A stretch of 64,000 nucleotides of DNA from CALDSL01 sp039810245 (GTDB lineage: Bacteria > Chloroflexota > Anaerolineae > Anaerolineales > Anaerolineaceae): positions 1 through 64,000 of the forward strand of contig JBDHWQ010000009.1 in NCBI GenBank assembly GCA_039810245.1. The letters are read 5' to 3'. Below are positions 25,602 through 34,390 of the stretch, piece after piece. The position numbers and the translations under genes are program-made. Position 1 is the first letter of the stretch. Every line of letters begins with the position of its first letter. A model generated the notes under the pieces. The model was given only the letters and a program-made list of their open reading frames with translations, did no database searches and had not been told where the DNA came from.

Positions 25602-27015
25602 ACTCTCCCTCGTTTTTGTGATCGCGCGGCGAGAGCTGGGCGACCAGGCGCGCGACTGGCGCATCCTGACCCCGATCGCGTTTATGGCACTGGTGTTCCC
25701 GTTCCTGATGAACGTAGCCGCCGAAAAGCTGCTGGAGCTGCTGCGTTCATACGGGGTGGGCATTATCTCCGATCGCATGGTTCCATTCCTGCTGATGGTG
25801 GTGGGCTTTTTCCCGATCTCGATCTCGCTGGTGATTGCGCTCGAGTCGTTCGTGGGAGAGAAGGAGCGTGGGACGATTGAAGCGCTGCTCAACAGCCCGC
25901 TGAGTGACGGCCAGCTCTACCTGGGCAAGCTGCTTTCGTCGGTCACCGCGCCGCTGCTTGGGGCGTTTCTGGGGATGGGCGTGTACCTGGCGGCGTGCGT
26001 GGGGCGCGGGCTGGCACTGCCGCCGGCCGAAGTGGTGGCGCAGGTGTTCCTGCTTACCCTGGTGCAGGCGGTGTTGATGGTGACTGCCGCGGTGGTGATT
26101 TCGGTGCAGGCTACCACCGTGCGTTCGGCCAACCTGTTGACCAGTTTTATCGTCATCCCCATGGCACTGCTGGTGCAGGGCGAGAGCATGCTGCTGGTGT
26201 GGGGCGACGCGCGCACGCTGTGGCTGGCGATTTTCGGCGTGCTGGTGCTGACGGTGCTGGTGGGGCGGGTGGGGCTATCGCATTTCCGGCGCGAAGAGCT
26301 GCTGGGGCGCGAGCTGGATACGCTGCACCCGCGCGCGCTGCTGCGGTTGTTCGCGCGCCACTTCCGTGGCGAAGCCCGCTCGCCGCGGGAATGGTATTTG
26401 CGCGAAGTTCCCTCAACGCTGCGCGGACTGGGGCTGCCGTTCCTGCTGGTGTGCCTGCTGGCGCTTGGTGCAGCGCTGGCCGGGGCTGGGTTGATCCAAT
26501 CCACAGGGGCGCAGGCGGCGCAGCGCGCACTGGCCAGCAGCGAAAGCGGCCGGCTGGAAGCGCTGGCGGACGCCTGGCCGTTGTTTGATTTCCACCCGGT
26601 TGCCACCATCTGGTGGCAGAATGTGCGCGCCATGCTGATCGCCATGCTACTGGGCGGGCTGACATTTGGCGTGCTGGGAACCATGCCGGTGGTGCTGACC
26701 CTGCTGTTCACCGGTTATATTTCGGCCAGCGTAGCCAGCAGTGGCATCCCGCTGGGCAGCTACCTGGCCGGGTTTATTCTGCCGCACGGGGTCATCGAAA
26801 TCCCTGCGGTGATCCTGGCTACAGCGATGATCCTCAAAGCCGGGGCGGCGCTGGCCGCGCCGGGTTCGGGGCGCGGGCTTGGCGAGCAGTTTGTGATATC
26901 GCTGGCTGATTATGCGCGCCTGATGCTGGGGCTGGTGATCCCGCTGCTGTTGATCTCAGCGGCCATCGAAGCGTGGGTCACACCGCGCGTAGCGCTACTG
27001 ATTTTCGGTGGTTGA
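25591..27015 (+). CDS. ABC-2 type transporter permease (NatB-like)
   Basis: A 474-residue permease partner of the preceding ATPase, starting inside its 3' end. An N-terminal helix is followed by SFVGEKERGTIEALLNSPLSD, the typical ABC-2 permease loop, then groups of helices to about residue 230, a large hydrophilic section, and a C-terminal helical block with LLFTGYISASVASSGIPLGSYLAGFILPHGVIEIPA. This last part resembles SpoIIM/DUF95-type membrane segments, so the protein may be a fusion of an ABC-2 permease and a SpoIIM-like module. Substrate unknown. Confidence 0.87.
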   Translation: MLAKLSLVFVIARRELGDQARDWRILTPIAFMALVFPFLMNVAAEKLLELLRSYGVGIISDRMVPFLLMVVGFFPISISLVIALESFVGEKERGTIEALLNSPLSDGQLYLGKLLSSVTAPLLGAFLGMGVYLAACVGRGLALPPAEVVAQVFLLTLVQAVLMVTAAVVISVQATTVRSANLLTSFIVIPMALLVQGESMLLVWGDARTLWLAIFGVLVLTVLVGRVGLSHFRREELLGRELDTLHPRALLRLFARHFRGEARSPREWYLREVPSTLRGLGLPFLLVCLLALGAALAGAGLIQSTGAQAAQRALASSESGRLEALADAWPLFDFHPVATIWWQNVRAMLIAMLLGGLTFGVLGTMPVVLTLLFTGYISASVASSGIPLGSYLAGFILPHGVIEIPAVILATAMILKAGAALAAPGSGRGLGEQFVISLADYARLMLGLVIPLLLISAAIEAWVTPRVALLIFGG

Positions 27016-27042
27016 CGTTGCAGACGGCATAGAGGAAAGTTC

Positions 27043-27810
27043 ATGGCAGAAATCGTCTTTTTGGGCACCGCGGGAGCAATGGCGGACGCAGAGCACGGCA
27101 ACACGCACCTGGCGGTGCTGTACGGAGCGAAGGTATTACTGGTCGATTCGAGCGGCAACCCTGCCGCGCGGCTGCGGCAGGTTGGGATTGATCCGCTGCG
27201 GGTGAACGATATTATCATCACGCATTTCCATCCCGATCACGTTTCGGGCGTGCCGATCCTGTTGATGGAGCTTTGGCTGCTGGGGCGGCGCGCACCGGTG
27301 CGCGTGCACGGGCTGGAGCACGCCATCACGCGGTTACAGGCGATGATGGCGCTGTACGAGCCGTGGCGCTGGCCGGAGTTCTTTGAAGTACAGTATCACG
27401 CGCTGCCCGAGCAGGCCGGCGCTACGGTGCTGGAAAACTCCGGGCTGCGCGTGGTGAGCGCGCCGGTGCAGCACCTGCTGCCGACGGTAGGGCTGCGTTT
27501 TGAATTCCTGACCGAGGGCAAAGTGGCGGCATATTCATGCGATACCGAGCCGGCTGCCGCAGTGGTGGCGCTGGCGCGTAGCGCGGACGTGCTGATCCAT
27601 GAGGCGGCGGGGGAGACGCGCGGACATTCTTCGGCGGAACAGGCAGGGGGGATTGCCGCCGAATCCGGGGCGAAAGCCCTGTACCTTGTGCATTACCATC
27701 CGGCGCCGGTGGGCGGCACGCCGGATGCGCTCCCCGCGCAGGCCGCGAAATCCTTCCCCGGCCCGGTGACGCTGGCCGTGGATGGGATGCGCATCTCGAT
27801 AGAGCAGTAA
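27043..27810 (+). CDS. MBL-fold metallohydrolase (RNase Z-like)
   Basis: A 255-residue metallo-beta-lactamase-fold hydrolase. The metal motif THFHPDHVSG gives H61, H63, D65 and H66; further ligands are likely the His in VQHLLPTVG, the Asp of YSCDTEPA, and the His of YLVHYHPA. Length and the N-terminal FLGTAGAMAD match RNase Z-like members, but the tRNA-binding arm of true RNase Z is not obvious. The substrate may be RNA, a cyclic nucleotide or a small molecule. GAGGAAAG precedes the ATG. It lies 27 bp after the ABC permease. Confidence 0.87.
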   Translation: MAEIVFLGTAGAMADAEHGNTHLAVLYGAKVLLVDSSGNPAARLRQVGIDPLRVNDIIITHFHPDHVSGVPILLMELWLLGRRAPVRVHGLEHAITRLQAMMALYEPWRWPEFFEVQYHALPEQAGATVLENSGLRVVSAPVQHLLPTVGLRFEFLTEGKVAAYSCDTEPAAAVVALARSADVLIHEAAGETRGHSSAEQAGGIAAESGAKALYLVHYHPAPVGGTPDALPAQAAKSFPGPVTLAVDGMRISIEQ

Positions 27811-27869
27811 TTATTCCTGCCCGTACTTGTGCCTGCATAGATCATATACGGCCGGACCTCGTGTCTGGT

Positions 27870-27903
27870 GCGCCACCCGCAGGGTGCTCTTCGAGCAGGC
27901 GCA
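27870..27903 (+). repeat. 34-bp dispersed hairpin repeat, copy 1
   Basis: An exact 34-base sequence starting GCGCCACCCGCAGGGTGC, identical to 45275-45308. It holds the internal stem TGCTC-TTC-GAGCA and, with following bases, AGGGTGC...GCACCCT. It lies just beyond the 3' end of the reverse-strand HNH gene, so it may act in transcript ending or be a REP-like element. Confidence 0.85.
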
Positions 27904-27929
27904 CCCTACGGGCGTGGATAGATGGGTGT

Positions 27930-28433
27930 CTACCAGCCGGCCAGGAACGGCTCCCACTCGCTGTATTCCTGCGGATTGCGGCCGAAGATATAGCGCGCGG
28001 TGGCGGGCGGCTCTTTCGGCGGGCGCAGCAGGTGCATACCCACTTTTTCCAGCCGCTGCCCGCCTTTGCGGTGGTTGCATGCCGGGCAGGCAGCCACGAG
28101 GTTGGTCCACGCGTGCGGGCCGCCCAGGTGGCGCGGGATGACGTGATCCACGGTCAGGTCGAGCGTGTGCTTGCCGCAGTACTGGCAGGTATAATTATCA
28201 CGGCGCAGCACCTCGCGCCGGGTCAGCTTGATGCGCGGGCGCGGGCGGCTGATCATTTTCTCCAGGCGGATCACCGACGGGCGTGGGAAGGTAGCCGTGA
28301 TGGTGCGCACGATGCCACGGCCATCCAGCACCAGCGTGGCCTTCTGGCTGATGATCAAGCCCATCGCGCGCTGCAGGTTGCAGATGTGGATTGGCTCATA
28401 GTTTGCATTTAAGACCAGCACAGCATCTTGCAT
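27930..28433 (-). CDS. HNH endonuclease
   Basis: A 167-residue protein with a C-terminal HNH fold: zinc-type pairs C83/C86 (CQYC) and C116/C119 (CPAC), catalytic D96-H97 in LTVDHVIPR, N111 and H121. The N-terminal ~70 residues (VLNANYEPIHICNLQRAMGLI) are typical of a common stand-alone HNH family in many bacteria, whose role is unclear and which is not tied to an intein or phage here. GGAG lies 5 bp before the ATG, and it has a very good promoter of its own on the reverse strand. Confidence 0.93.
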   Translation of the reverse strand: MQDAVLVLNANYEPIHICNLQRAMGLIISQKATLVLDGRGIVRTITATFPRPSVIRLEKMISRPRPRIKLTRREVLRRDNYTCQYCGKHTLDLTVDHVIPRHLGGPHAWTNLVAACPACNHRKGGQRLEKVGMHLLRPPKEPPATARYIFGRNPQEYSEWEPFLAGW

Positions 28434-28451
28434 ACATGCTCCAATTAAGCG

Positions 28452-28480
28452 ATTATAGCATCAGGAAAAACGTGTAGCAA
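28452..28480 (-). promoter_or_regulatory. Promoter of the HNH gene
   Basis: On the reverse strand: TTGCTA (28480-28475), 17 bp spacer, TATAAT (28457-28452) preceded by TGC, so it is also an extended -10. One of the best promoters in the window. Confidence 0.72.
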
Positions 28481-28504
28481 CCGGGGTTTTGTAGAGGAGA
28501 ACTT

Positions 28505-29413
28505 ATGCGCGTAATGGTGGCAGGCGGATCGGGCTTTATCGGGTCAAGGCTGGTGGCGCGGCTGCTGGCCGGCGATCACGTAGTGACGGTGCTCAGCCGG
28601 CGGCCGGAACAGGCGCGGCTGCCTTCCGGCGCGCGGGCCCTGGGGTGGGATGGGCGCAGCGCCCGTGGAGAATGGGTGACTGCGATGTCGACCACCGACG
28701 CGGTAATTAACCTGGTGGGCGAAAACCTGGGCGGCGGGCGCTGGACCGCGGAGCGCAAGCGGCGCATCCGCGAGAGCCGGGTGAATGCCGGGCAGGCGCT
28801 GGCGCAGGCGATCGCAGCCGCCGGCCGCCGCCCGACCGTGCTGGTGCAGGCATCAGGCATCGGGCATTATGGTTTCAGCGGCAACACCCCGGTAACCGAA
28901 CGTTCGCCGGCGGGGGAGGATTTCCTGGCACAGGTGACCGTAGATTGGGAAGCCTCGACGCAGCCGGTGGAAGCGCTGGGAGTGCGGCGCGTGGTGGCAC
29001 GCAACGGGCTGATGCTGCATGGCAAACAGGGCATTTTTCCGCTGGTGCTGCTGCAGTTCCGGCTGTTTGTGGGCGGGCCGCTGGGCAGCGGCCGGCAGTG
29101 GTTTCCGTGGATGCACGTGGATGACGCGGTAGCGGCAATGCTGTTCCTGATGGAGCGCGACAGCGCCGGTGGCGCGTATAATTTCGTCGCGCCAGACGTG
29201 GTGACCAACGCCCAGGTTGGCAAGACTATCGCGCGGGTGATGCGCAGGCCGTATTACTTCCCCGTGCCGGCCTTTGCGATGAAGCTGGCGCTGGGTGAGA
29301 TGAGCGGGCTGGTACTCGAAGGCCAACGCGCCGAGCCGGCGCGGCTGCTGGAAGCGGGCTACCCATTTCGCTTCCCCACGCTGCAAGGCGCGCTGGAAGA
29401 TTTGTTGCGATAG
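28505..29413 (+). CDS. NAD-dependent epimerase, TIGR01777 family
   Basis: A 302-residue extended-SDR protein. The N-terminal cofactor motif is MVAGGSGFIGSRLV, followed by the family-specific INLVGENLGGGRWTAERKRRIRESRV and the ASGIGHYG active-site region, where a YxxxK pair is not conserved as in classical SDRs. The C-terminus carries the DUF1731-like segment with LEAGYPFRFPTLQGALEDLL. Enzymatic substrate unknown; the human relative is SDR39U1. GAGGAGAA precedes the ATG. Divergent from the HNH gene. Confidence 0.92.
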   Translation: MRVMVAGGSGFIGSRLVARLLAGDHVVTVLSRRPEQARLPSGARALGWDGRSARGEWVTAMSTTDAVINLVGENLGGGRWTAERKRRIRESRVNAGQALAQAIAAAGRRPTVLVQASGIGHYGFSGNTPVTERSPAGEDFLAQVTVDWEASTQPVEALGVRRVVARNGLMLHGKQGIFPLVLLQFRLFVGGPLGSGRQWFPWMHVDDAVAAMLFLMERDSAGGAYNFVAPDVVTNAQVGKTIARVMRRPYYFPVPAFAMKLALGEMSGLVLEGQRAEPARLLEAGYPFRFPTLQGALEDLLR

Positions 29414-29504
29414 AAGCAGATACCCGGCGCGAAGACGCGCATTGCCCCGATGTGCTTACAGGAATGACCGCGTAGAAAACGCGAAGGAAACCCAAAGAAA
29501 GAAC

Positions 29505-32102
29505 TTACTGCCCTTCCAGAACGGACTGGCCGATCTTGGCGGCAAGGTTGGGGTCGCCGTTTTCGAGCACCAGGGCCAGCGCCAGGGGTGTGCCCTGCGC
29601 GCCGGGCAGCGTGCCGCCCAGGAACCAGGTAACGCGCCCGTTCTGCGCCGGCGCGGCTGCGACAACCTGCCAGTAGGGCGAGCCGGGATGCACCAGCATC
29701 TGCGCCGCCTGCCCCGCGCCCAGGGTATCGAGGGCGGGGGTGGATGGCTGTGGTGGGCGCACCACCCAGCCTTCAACGGGGGTTTGCACGGCCAGTATCA
29801 TTTGTGGGGAAGGGACCGCGCCGCCCATGGATATGCTGGCCGCGGCCAGCGCCATTTGCAATGGGGTTACCTGCGGGCCGCCGGTGAGCAGCGGCGCGCC
29901 GGGCGTGGCTTCCAGCGGGGCGGCGGCCGGCAGTGGTATTTGCGGCGCGGTATCGAAGCCAATCTGGCGGAACAGCGATGTGGTGGTGCTCGTCCCAAGC
30001 AGTGCGGCCAGTTGATCGGTGGCGGCCGGGCAGCCGTTGGCAACCGCCTCAGGCCAGCCGACGCCAGCCGCAGTGGGTAAGGCGCAGTCCCAGCGGCTAT
30101 CGTCCAGCGTGGTGGAAAGCGGCCCGGTTCGCTCCGGCAGCGCTCCACCGGCGCCGGCGGCGGCCAGCAGGAATGGCGCGGCTGCTGCGCCGGCCGGGTA
30201 CAGACCCTGCGTGGCGCGGTTGAGCAGCGGCGCGTCCGGGCTGGCGCGCCACGCGTCCCAGTTGGCTTCAAGCTGGTTGGGATCGAAGGACGGGTGCGAG
30301 GCCATCACCAGCACCTCACCGTTTTGCGCGTTGAGCAGCACAAGGGCGCCTTTTTGGCCATGCATTCGCTCGTCGGCCAGCTTCTGGCGCGCCAGATCGA
30401 GCGTGAGGCGCACGTTAAGGCCGGGCGGGGGCTGCGCATAGAGCAGATAGTTGAGCAGCACCATCGAACTGGGCGCGCCTTCAACACCGCGCAGGTAACC
30501 ATCCAGGCTGCTTTCCAGTCCGCCCTGGCCGTAGACCGGGCTGGTGTAACCCAGCGTGGCGGCCAGTGGCGGGTAGAGCGACCGGCGGGTGTATGTGCCA
30601 GGCATACCCTCGGTGACGTGCAGCGGGGTGTTGGCGCGATCCAGCAACGTGCCGCGCATCACGTAACGATCGGTGATAAACGGGCGCGGGTTATCGACGC
30701 GCGTGGTCAGATCATCCGCGCGCGCGATGCCCCACCATGCGTTGACCAGCGCCACCGCCAGGATGCCGGCCAGCAGCAGCCCACCCGCCAGCAGGTACGG
30801 CCGCCGGTTAGGCAGCGCGGCCGGCTCGCTCTCGGCGGTGTTACTGATCAGCAGCAGTAGGAGCAGCGAGGCAAACGCGGTGACCAGCGACGAGCCACCG
30901 TACGACAGGAATGGCAGCGTCACGCCGGTGAGGGGCAGCAGGCGCAGGTTACCGCCGATGATGAGGATGGCCTGCGCAGCCAGGTAGCTGCTGATTCCGG
31001 CTGCCAGATAGCGCTGATAGGAATTGGGGGCGCACAACGCAATGCGCAGCCCGCGCACGGCCAGCAGCGCCATGGCAAGCAGCAGCCCGGTGGTTCCCAG
31101 CAGACCGGTCTCCTCGGCGATGGCAGTAAAGATAAAATCGGAGTGCGCTACGGGCACCACGCCTGGGCTGCCCATGCCCGGCCCGGCGCCGAACACACCG
31201 CCAGATGCGACCGAGATGAGCGACTGCACGATCTGGTACGAGCGTCCACTGGGGTCCAGCCAGGGGTTGAGCCACGCATCCACGCGGATGCGGATGACAC
31301 CGAACAACTGGTAGCCCACCACGCCGGCAGCCAGGATGGCGACCGCGGCTACAGCCAGGATGCGGCGCTTGCCGGAAGCGATATAGAGGATCAGGCTGTA
31401 GAGAAAGAGCAGCAGCGAGGCCGTGCCCAGGTCGCGCTGTGCAACCAGCATCACCAGCGCCGCGCCGGTCATCACCAGGGTGGGGGCCACCCATTCCCAC
31501 AGGCTGAATGCCAGCGGCAGGCGGTCGGCCAGGTAGCCGGCCAGATAAATGATGAGCAGCAGCTTGAGCGGCTCGGATGGCTGCAGGTACACGCCGCAGC
31601 AGCCCAGCCACAAACGCGGGCCTTCGCCGCCGGGGTAGGTGCCAAACTGGAACGTGGCGGCGGTGAGCAGCAGCCCGGCGGTCATGGCCACGTATTTGTA
31701 GCGCCGCAGCAGCCCCGGCAGGTCGGGCAGGCGCAGGCCGGCGGTGACCAGGGCTACGCACAATGCCAGCCAGAGGCTCTGCCGCAGCCCGAGCACGGTA
31801 TCGAGCCGCCAGACGGTGATCAATCCCCAGCCGGTGAGCAGCGCGGCCAGCGGCAGCAGGTAGGGATCACGGTCGGGCAGGCGGCGCGCGGTGACGTACT
31901 GCAGGACGGCCATGCCGGCCAGCCAGATGGCGAAGCCGGCCCAGTGCAGCGCGTTGTACTGCGCCGCCCAGGAATGAATGCGCGCGGCGGGGGCCAGCGT
32001 GACCAGCACAGCCAGCAGGAACACGCAGGCCACCGCCAGGAGCATCAGGCGACCCTGTACCTCATCTCGCGGAGAAGCCGGCCTTGGCACGAGAAGGTTC
32101 AC
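29505..32102 (-). CDS. SEDS (FtsW/RodA) glycosyltransferase fused to a degenerate penicillin-binding module
   Basis: An 865-residue two-part protein. Residues ~18-430 form a ten-helix SEDS peptidoglycan polymerase with QPSEPLKLLL, QRDLGTASLLL, and AHSDFIFTAIAEETG with the likely essential D322. After another helix (about 440-460), residues ~465-865 look like a class B PBP (RGTLLDRANTPL; YPPLAATLGY; GALVLLNAQNGEVLVMASHPSFDPN; NRATQGLYP). Where PBPs have the SxxK box this protein has AxxA (A639...A642), and the KTG box reads V824-T-W. The transpeptidase half thus seems catalytically dead and may instead allosterically hold or activate the SEDS half. Its start overlaps the MTA phosphorylase stop by 4 bp. 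Confidence 0.88.
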   Translation of the reverse strand: MNLLVPRPASPRDEVQGRLMLLAVACVFLLAVLVTLAPAARIHSWAAQYNALHWAGFAIWLAGMAVLQYVTARRLPDRDPYLLPLAALLTGWGLITVWRLDTVLGLRQSLWLALCVALVTAGLRLPDLPGLLRRYKYVAMTAGLLLTAATFQFGTYPGGEGPRLWLGCCGVYLQPSEPLKLLLIIYLAGYLADRLPLAFSLWEWVAPTLVMTGAALVMLVAQRDLGTASLLLFLYSLILYIASGKRRILAVAAVAILAAGVVGYQLFGVIRIRVDAWLNPWLDPSGRSYQIVQSLISVASGGVFGAGPGMGSPGVVPVAHSDFIFTAIAEETGLLGTTGLLLAMALLAVRGLRIALCAPNSYQRYLAAGISSYLAAQAILIIGGNLRLLPLTGVTLPFLSYGGSSLVTAFASLLLLLLISNTAESEPAALPNRRPYLLAGGLLLAGILAVALVNAWWGIARADDLTTRVDNPRPFITDRYVMRGTLLDRANTPLHVTEGMPGTYTRRSLYPPLAATLGYTSPVYGQGGLESSLDGYLRGVEGAPSSMVLLNYLLYAQPPPGLNVRLTLDLARQKLADERMHGQKGALVLLNAQNGEVLVMASHPSFDPNQLEANWDAWRASPDAPLLNRATQGLYPAGAAAAPFLLAAAGAGGALPERTGPLSTTLDDSRWDCALPTAAGVGWPEAVANGCPAATDQLAALLGTSTTTSLFRQIGFDTAPQIPLPAAAPLEATPGAPLLTGGPQVTPLQMALAAASISMGGAVPSPQMILAVQTPVEGWVVRPPQPSTPALDTLGAGQAAQMLVHPGSPYWQVVAAAPAQNGRVTWFLGGTLPGAQGTPLALALVLENGDPNLAAKIGQSVLEGQ

Positions 32103-32968
32103 TGCGGCAGGTATTTCTCCACCAGCAGGCGCAGCTTTTGACGCGTCTCAGCCGGAATACGGTCAACCTGGGTAATGATGGCGTGCTCCAGGGCCGAATC
32201 ACAGGCGCAGTTGTGCTCGTCGGGCAGGGATTCGAGCAGGTACTGTACCGCCTGCTGGGCGGCCTCGGTATTTTTGTGCAGCGTGTTAATTACCATATCC
32301 ACACTGACCGGCTCTTCATTGACGTGCCAGACGTCATAATCGGTGACGTGGGCCATTGTGACGTAGCACATCTCAGCCTCGCGTGCCAGGAAGGCCTCGG
32401 GGCAGGCGGTCATGCCGATGATGGCCATGCCCCAGGCACGGTAGACGTTGGACTCGGCGCGGGTGGAGAAGCGCGGGCCTTCGATGGTAACCAGCGTGCC
32501 GCCCGAATGCACGCGCACGCCAGTGCGGGTGACGGCGGACAGCAGTTGCGTCGAAAGATCGGGGCAGAAGGGGTCGGCAACACCGGCGTGCACCACCAGC
32601 CCATTACCGAAGAAGGTGCGCTCGCGGTCTTTGGTGTTGTCGTAGATCTGGTCGGGAATGACTACATCGCCAGGAGCAAAGTCGGCGCGCAGCGAGCCGC
32701 AGGCGCTGATGCTTAGCACCCGCGTGACGCCGATCTGCTTGAGAGCGTGGATGTTGGCGCGGTAGTTGACTTCGGTGGGTGAAATCCAGTGGCCAATGCC
32801 GTGGCGGGCGAGGAATGCCACGCGCTTGCCGGCCAGCGTGCCCACGATGATCGGGGCGCTGGGCCGCCCAAAAGGAGTTTCGATCTCGTGGTGTTCGGTA
32901 TCGCGCAGCGCGGGGATGTTGTACAGCCCGGAGCCGCCAATTACGCCAAGAACAGGAGCAAGTGCCAT
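32099..32968 (-). CDS. mtnP: S-methyl-5'-thioadenosine phosphorylase
   Basis: A 289-residue enzyme that splits MTA, the by-product of polyamine synthesis, to adenine and 5-methylthioribose-1-phosphate. Motifs: GVIGGSGLYN at the N-terminus, ISACGSLRADFAPGDVVIPDQ, TIEGPRFSTRAESNVYR and GMTACPEAFLARE, with MAHVTDYDVW. The upstream SD is GAGAGGG, 7 bp before the ATG. It lies first in a two-gene unit with the SEDS-PBP fusion, an odd pairing of nucleoside salvage and cell-wall synthesis that may be only a shared promoter. Confidence 0.94.
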   Translation of the reverse strand: MALAPVLGVIGGSGLYNIPALRDTEHHEIETPFGRPSAPIIVGTLAGKRVAFLARHGIGHWISPTEVNYRANIHALKQIGVTRVLSISACGSLRADFAPGDVVIPDQIYDNTKDRERTFFGNGLVVHAGVADPFCPDLSTQLLSAVTRTGVRVHSGGTLVTIEGPRFSTRAESNVYRAWGMAIIGMTACPEAFLAREAEMCYVTMAHVTDYDVWHVNEEPVSVDMVINTLHKNTEAAQQAVQYLLESLPDEHNCACDSALEHAIITQVDRIPAETRQKLRLLVEKYLPQ

Positions 32969-33138
32969 AATTTTTCCCTCTCCATATGGTATCAGGGATA
33001 TCTTAGCACAGTACGGATGAATAAAGCATCACGAATCCTTCCCGTAAGGATATCGGGACGATACCGCCAGAACACCGAGGTCCCTGTTCCACGAATAGAA
33101 CGTATCACACGAATGATGCATACACACATGAGCATATT

Positions 33139-33147
33139 TGTTATACT
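33139..33147 (+). promoter_or_regulatory. Extended -10 promoter before the methyltransferase
   Basis: TGTTATACT matches the extended -10 pattern, 22 bp before the TTG start. The 33090-33120 region upstream contains CACGAAT/CACACGAAT words like those in the repeat block at 102-412, so a degraded copy of that repeat may lie here. Confidence 0.42.
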
Positions 33148-33168
33148 TGCTGGCTGAGGGGAGACACC

Positions 33169-33951
33169 TTGGAGAAACCTGCTACCTACGATCCTGAATA
33201 TTTTGCGCCGCTGTTCGCGGTGGAAGACCGGCATTTCTGGTTCCGCGGGCGCAACCCGCTGATCGCGGCGATCGTATGCGACCTGGCGGCGCAGTTTGGG
33301 CCGGGCTACCGCGTGCTGGAAGCCGGGTGCGGCACGGGCAGTGTGCTGGCCGCGCTGGAAAAAGTTTGCACCGGCGGCACAGTGTTTGGAATGGACCTGT
33401 TCGATGAGGGGCTGCGCTTTGCGCGCATGCGCTCCGATTGCCCACTGGTGCAGGGGGATATTCATCACCCACCGTTCGCGCTGCGCTTTCCGGTGATCGG
33501 TCTGTTTGACGTGCTGGAGCACCTGCCGGATGATGCCGGCGTGCTGCGCGATCTGCGCGCCATGCTCGCGCCAAATGGGGCACTGGTGCTGACCGTACCG
33601 GCGCGCAAATCGTTGTGGAGCTATTTCGACGAGGCCAGCCATCATGTGCGCCGCTACGAAAGCGCCGGGCTGCGCGCGCGGCTGGAAGAAAACGGTTTTC
33701 AGGTGGAATACCTCAGCCCGTATATGATGAGTATTTATCCGCTGGTGTGGCTCACACGGCGGCTGGCGCGCGGGCAGAGCAGCGCCACGGCGCAGCAGAC
33801 GCAGAGCATGGCCGAAGATGAGCTGCGCATCATCCCCGTAGTCAACGAGGTGCTGGCGTGGGTGCTGCGTCAGGAAGCGCGGCTGGTGTACCGGCGCAAG
33901 CGCCTGCCTATCGGCACGTCGCTGATTGCTGTGGCGCGGCGCGTGGATTAG
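33169..33951 (+). CDS. SAM-dependent methyltransferase, class I
   Basis: A 260-residue methyltransferase. Motif I is VLEAGCGTGSVLAAL (about 49-63), with FGMDLFDEGL as motif II and GLFDVLEHLPDD as motif IV. The N-terminal EYFAPLFAVEDRHFWFRGRNPLI segment is typical of methyltransferases found in surface-glycan and lipid-linked sugar clusters. The TTG start is chosen because GAGGGGAG lies 6-8 bp before it and the reading frame begins there. Substrate unknown. It stands alone between divergent and convergent neighbours. Confidence 0.87.
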   Translation: MEKPATYDPEYFAPLFAVEDRHFWFRGRNPLIAAIVCDLAAQFGPGYRVLEAGCGTGSVLAALEKVCTGGTVFGMDLFDEGLRFARMRSDCPLVQGDIHHPPFALRFPVIGLFDVLEHLPDDAGVLRDLRAMLAPNGALVLTVPARKSLWSYFDEASHHVRRYESAGLRARLEENGFQVEYLSPYMMSIYPLVWLTRRLARGQSSATAQQTQSMAEDELRIIPVVNEVLAWVLRQEARLVYRRKRLPIGTSLIAVARRVD

Positions 33952-33957
33952 CGCGGC

Positions 33958-34383
33958 TCAGGCTTCAGGCAGGATTTCGACCACCAGGCTCTCGCTGCCA
34001 CAGCGCACTTCGTCTCCGGAGATAATCACCACCGGGGTGTAAACACGCTCGTCATTCAAGAATGTGCCATTGGTCGAGTTCAGGTCTTCCAGCCACCACT
34101 GGTTATGGTGGTAGCTCAGGCGGGCATGGCGCGCAGAAACCGTGTCGTTGGTCAGGGGCTGCTCGCAGGCCGGGTCGCGGCCGATGATCACCTCGGCCAC
34201 TTCAAAATCATGGCGCCCCTCAGGGGCCGTGGATGTCAGCCGCAGCAGCGGTACCTGGCGGCCACTGATCTGGCTGGCCTGCACCGCCAGATCGCGCCAG
34301 ATGGTATACAGCGCGCGCAGCAGGAAGGTATAAAGCGCAATCACCAGCAGGATGCGCAGGACGAGAATTACGGTTCCCGTCAT
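33958..34383 (-). CDS. Membrane-anchored FHA-domain protein (FhaB/FipA-like)
   Basis: A 141-residue protein: an N-terminal hydrophobic helix (TVILVLRILLVIALYTFLLRALYTIW) and a C-terminal FHA domain with GRDPACEQPLTNDTVSARHARLSYHHNQWWLEDLNSTNGT; the G-R, S-x-x-H and N-S-T-N-G positions that bind phosphothreonine are all conserved. By family knowledge such proteins dock Ser/Thr-kinase targets in cell-wall growth of actinobacteria. It lies 7 bp after the larger FHA gene, so the two form a unit. The ATG at 34383 is used because longer frames run back into the other gene. Confidence 0.92.
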   Translation of the reverse strand: MTGTVILVLRILLVIALYTFLLRALYTIWRDLAVQASQISGRQVPLLRLTSTAPEGRHDFEVAEVIIGRDPACEQPLTNDTVSARHARLSYHHNQWWLEDLNSTNGTFLNDERVYTPVVIISGDEVRCGSESLVVEILPEA

Positions 34384-34390
34384 GGCTTGT

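Noticed and set aside
31143..32141. Long forward-strand open frame across the SEDS part of the fusion
   Set aside because: Gln/Arg/Gly-rich shadow of the SEDS coding strand with no motif or ribosome-binding site.
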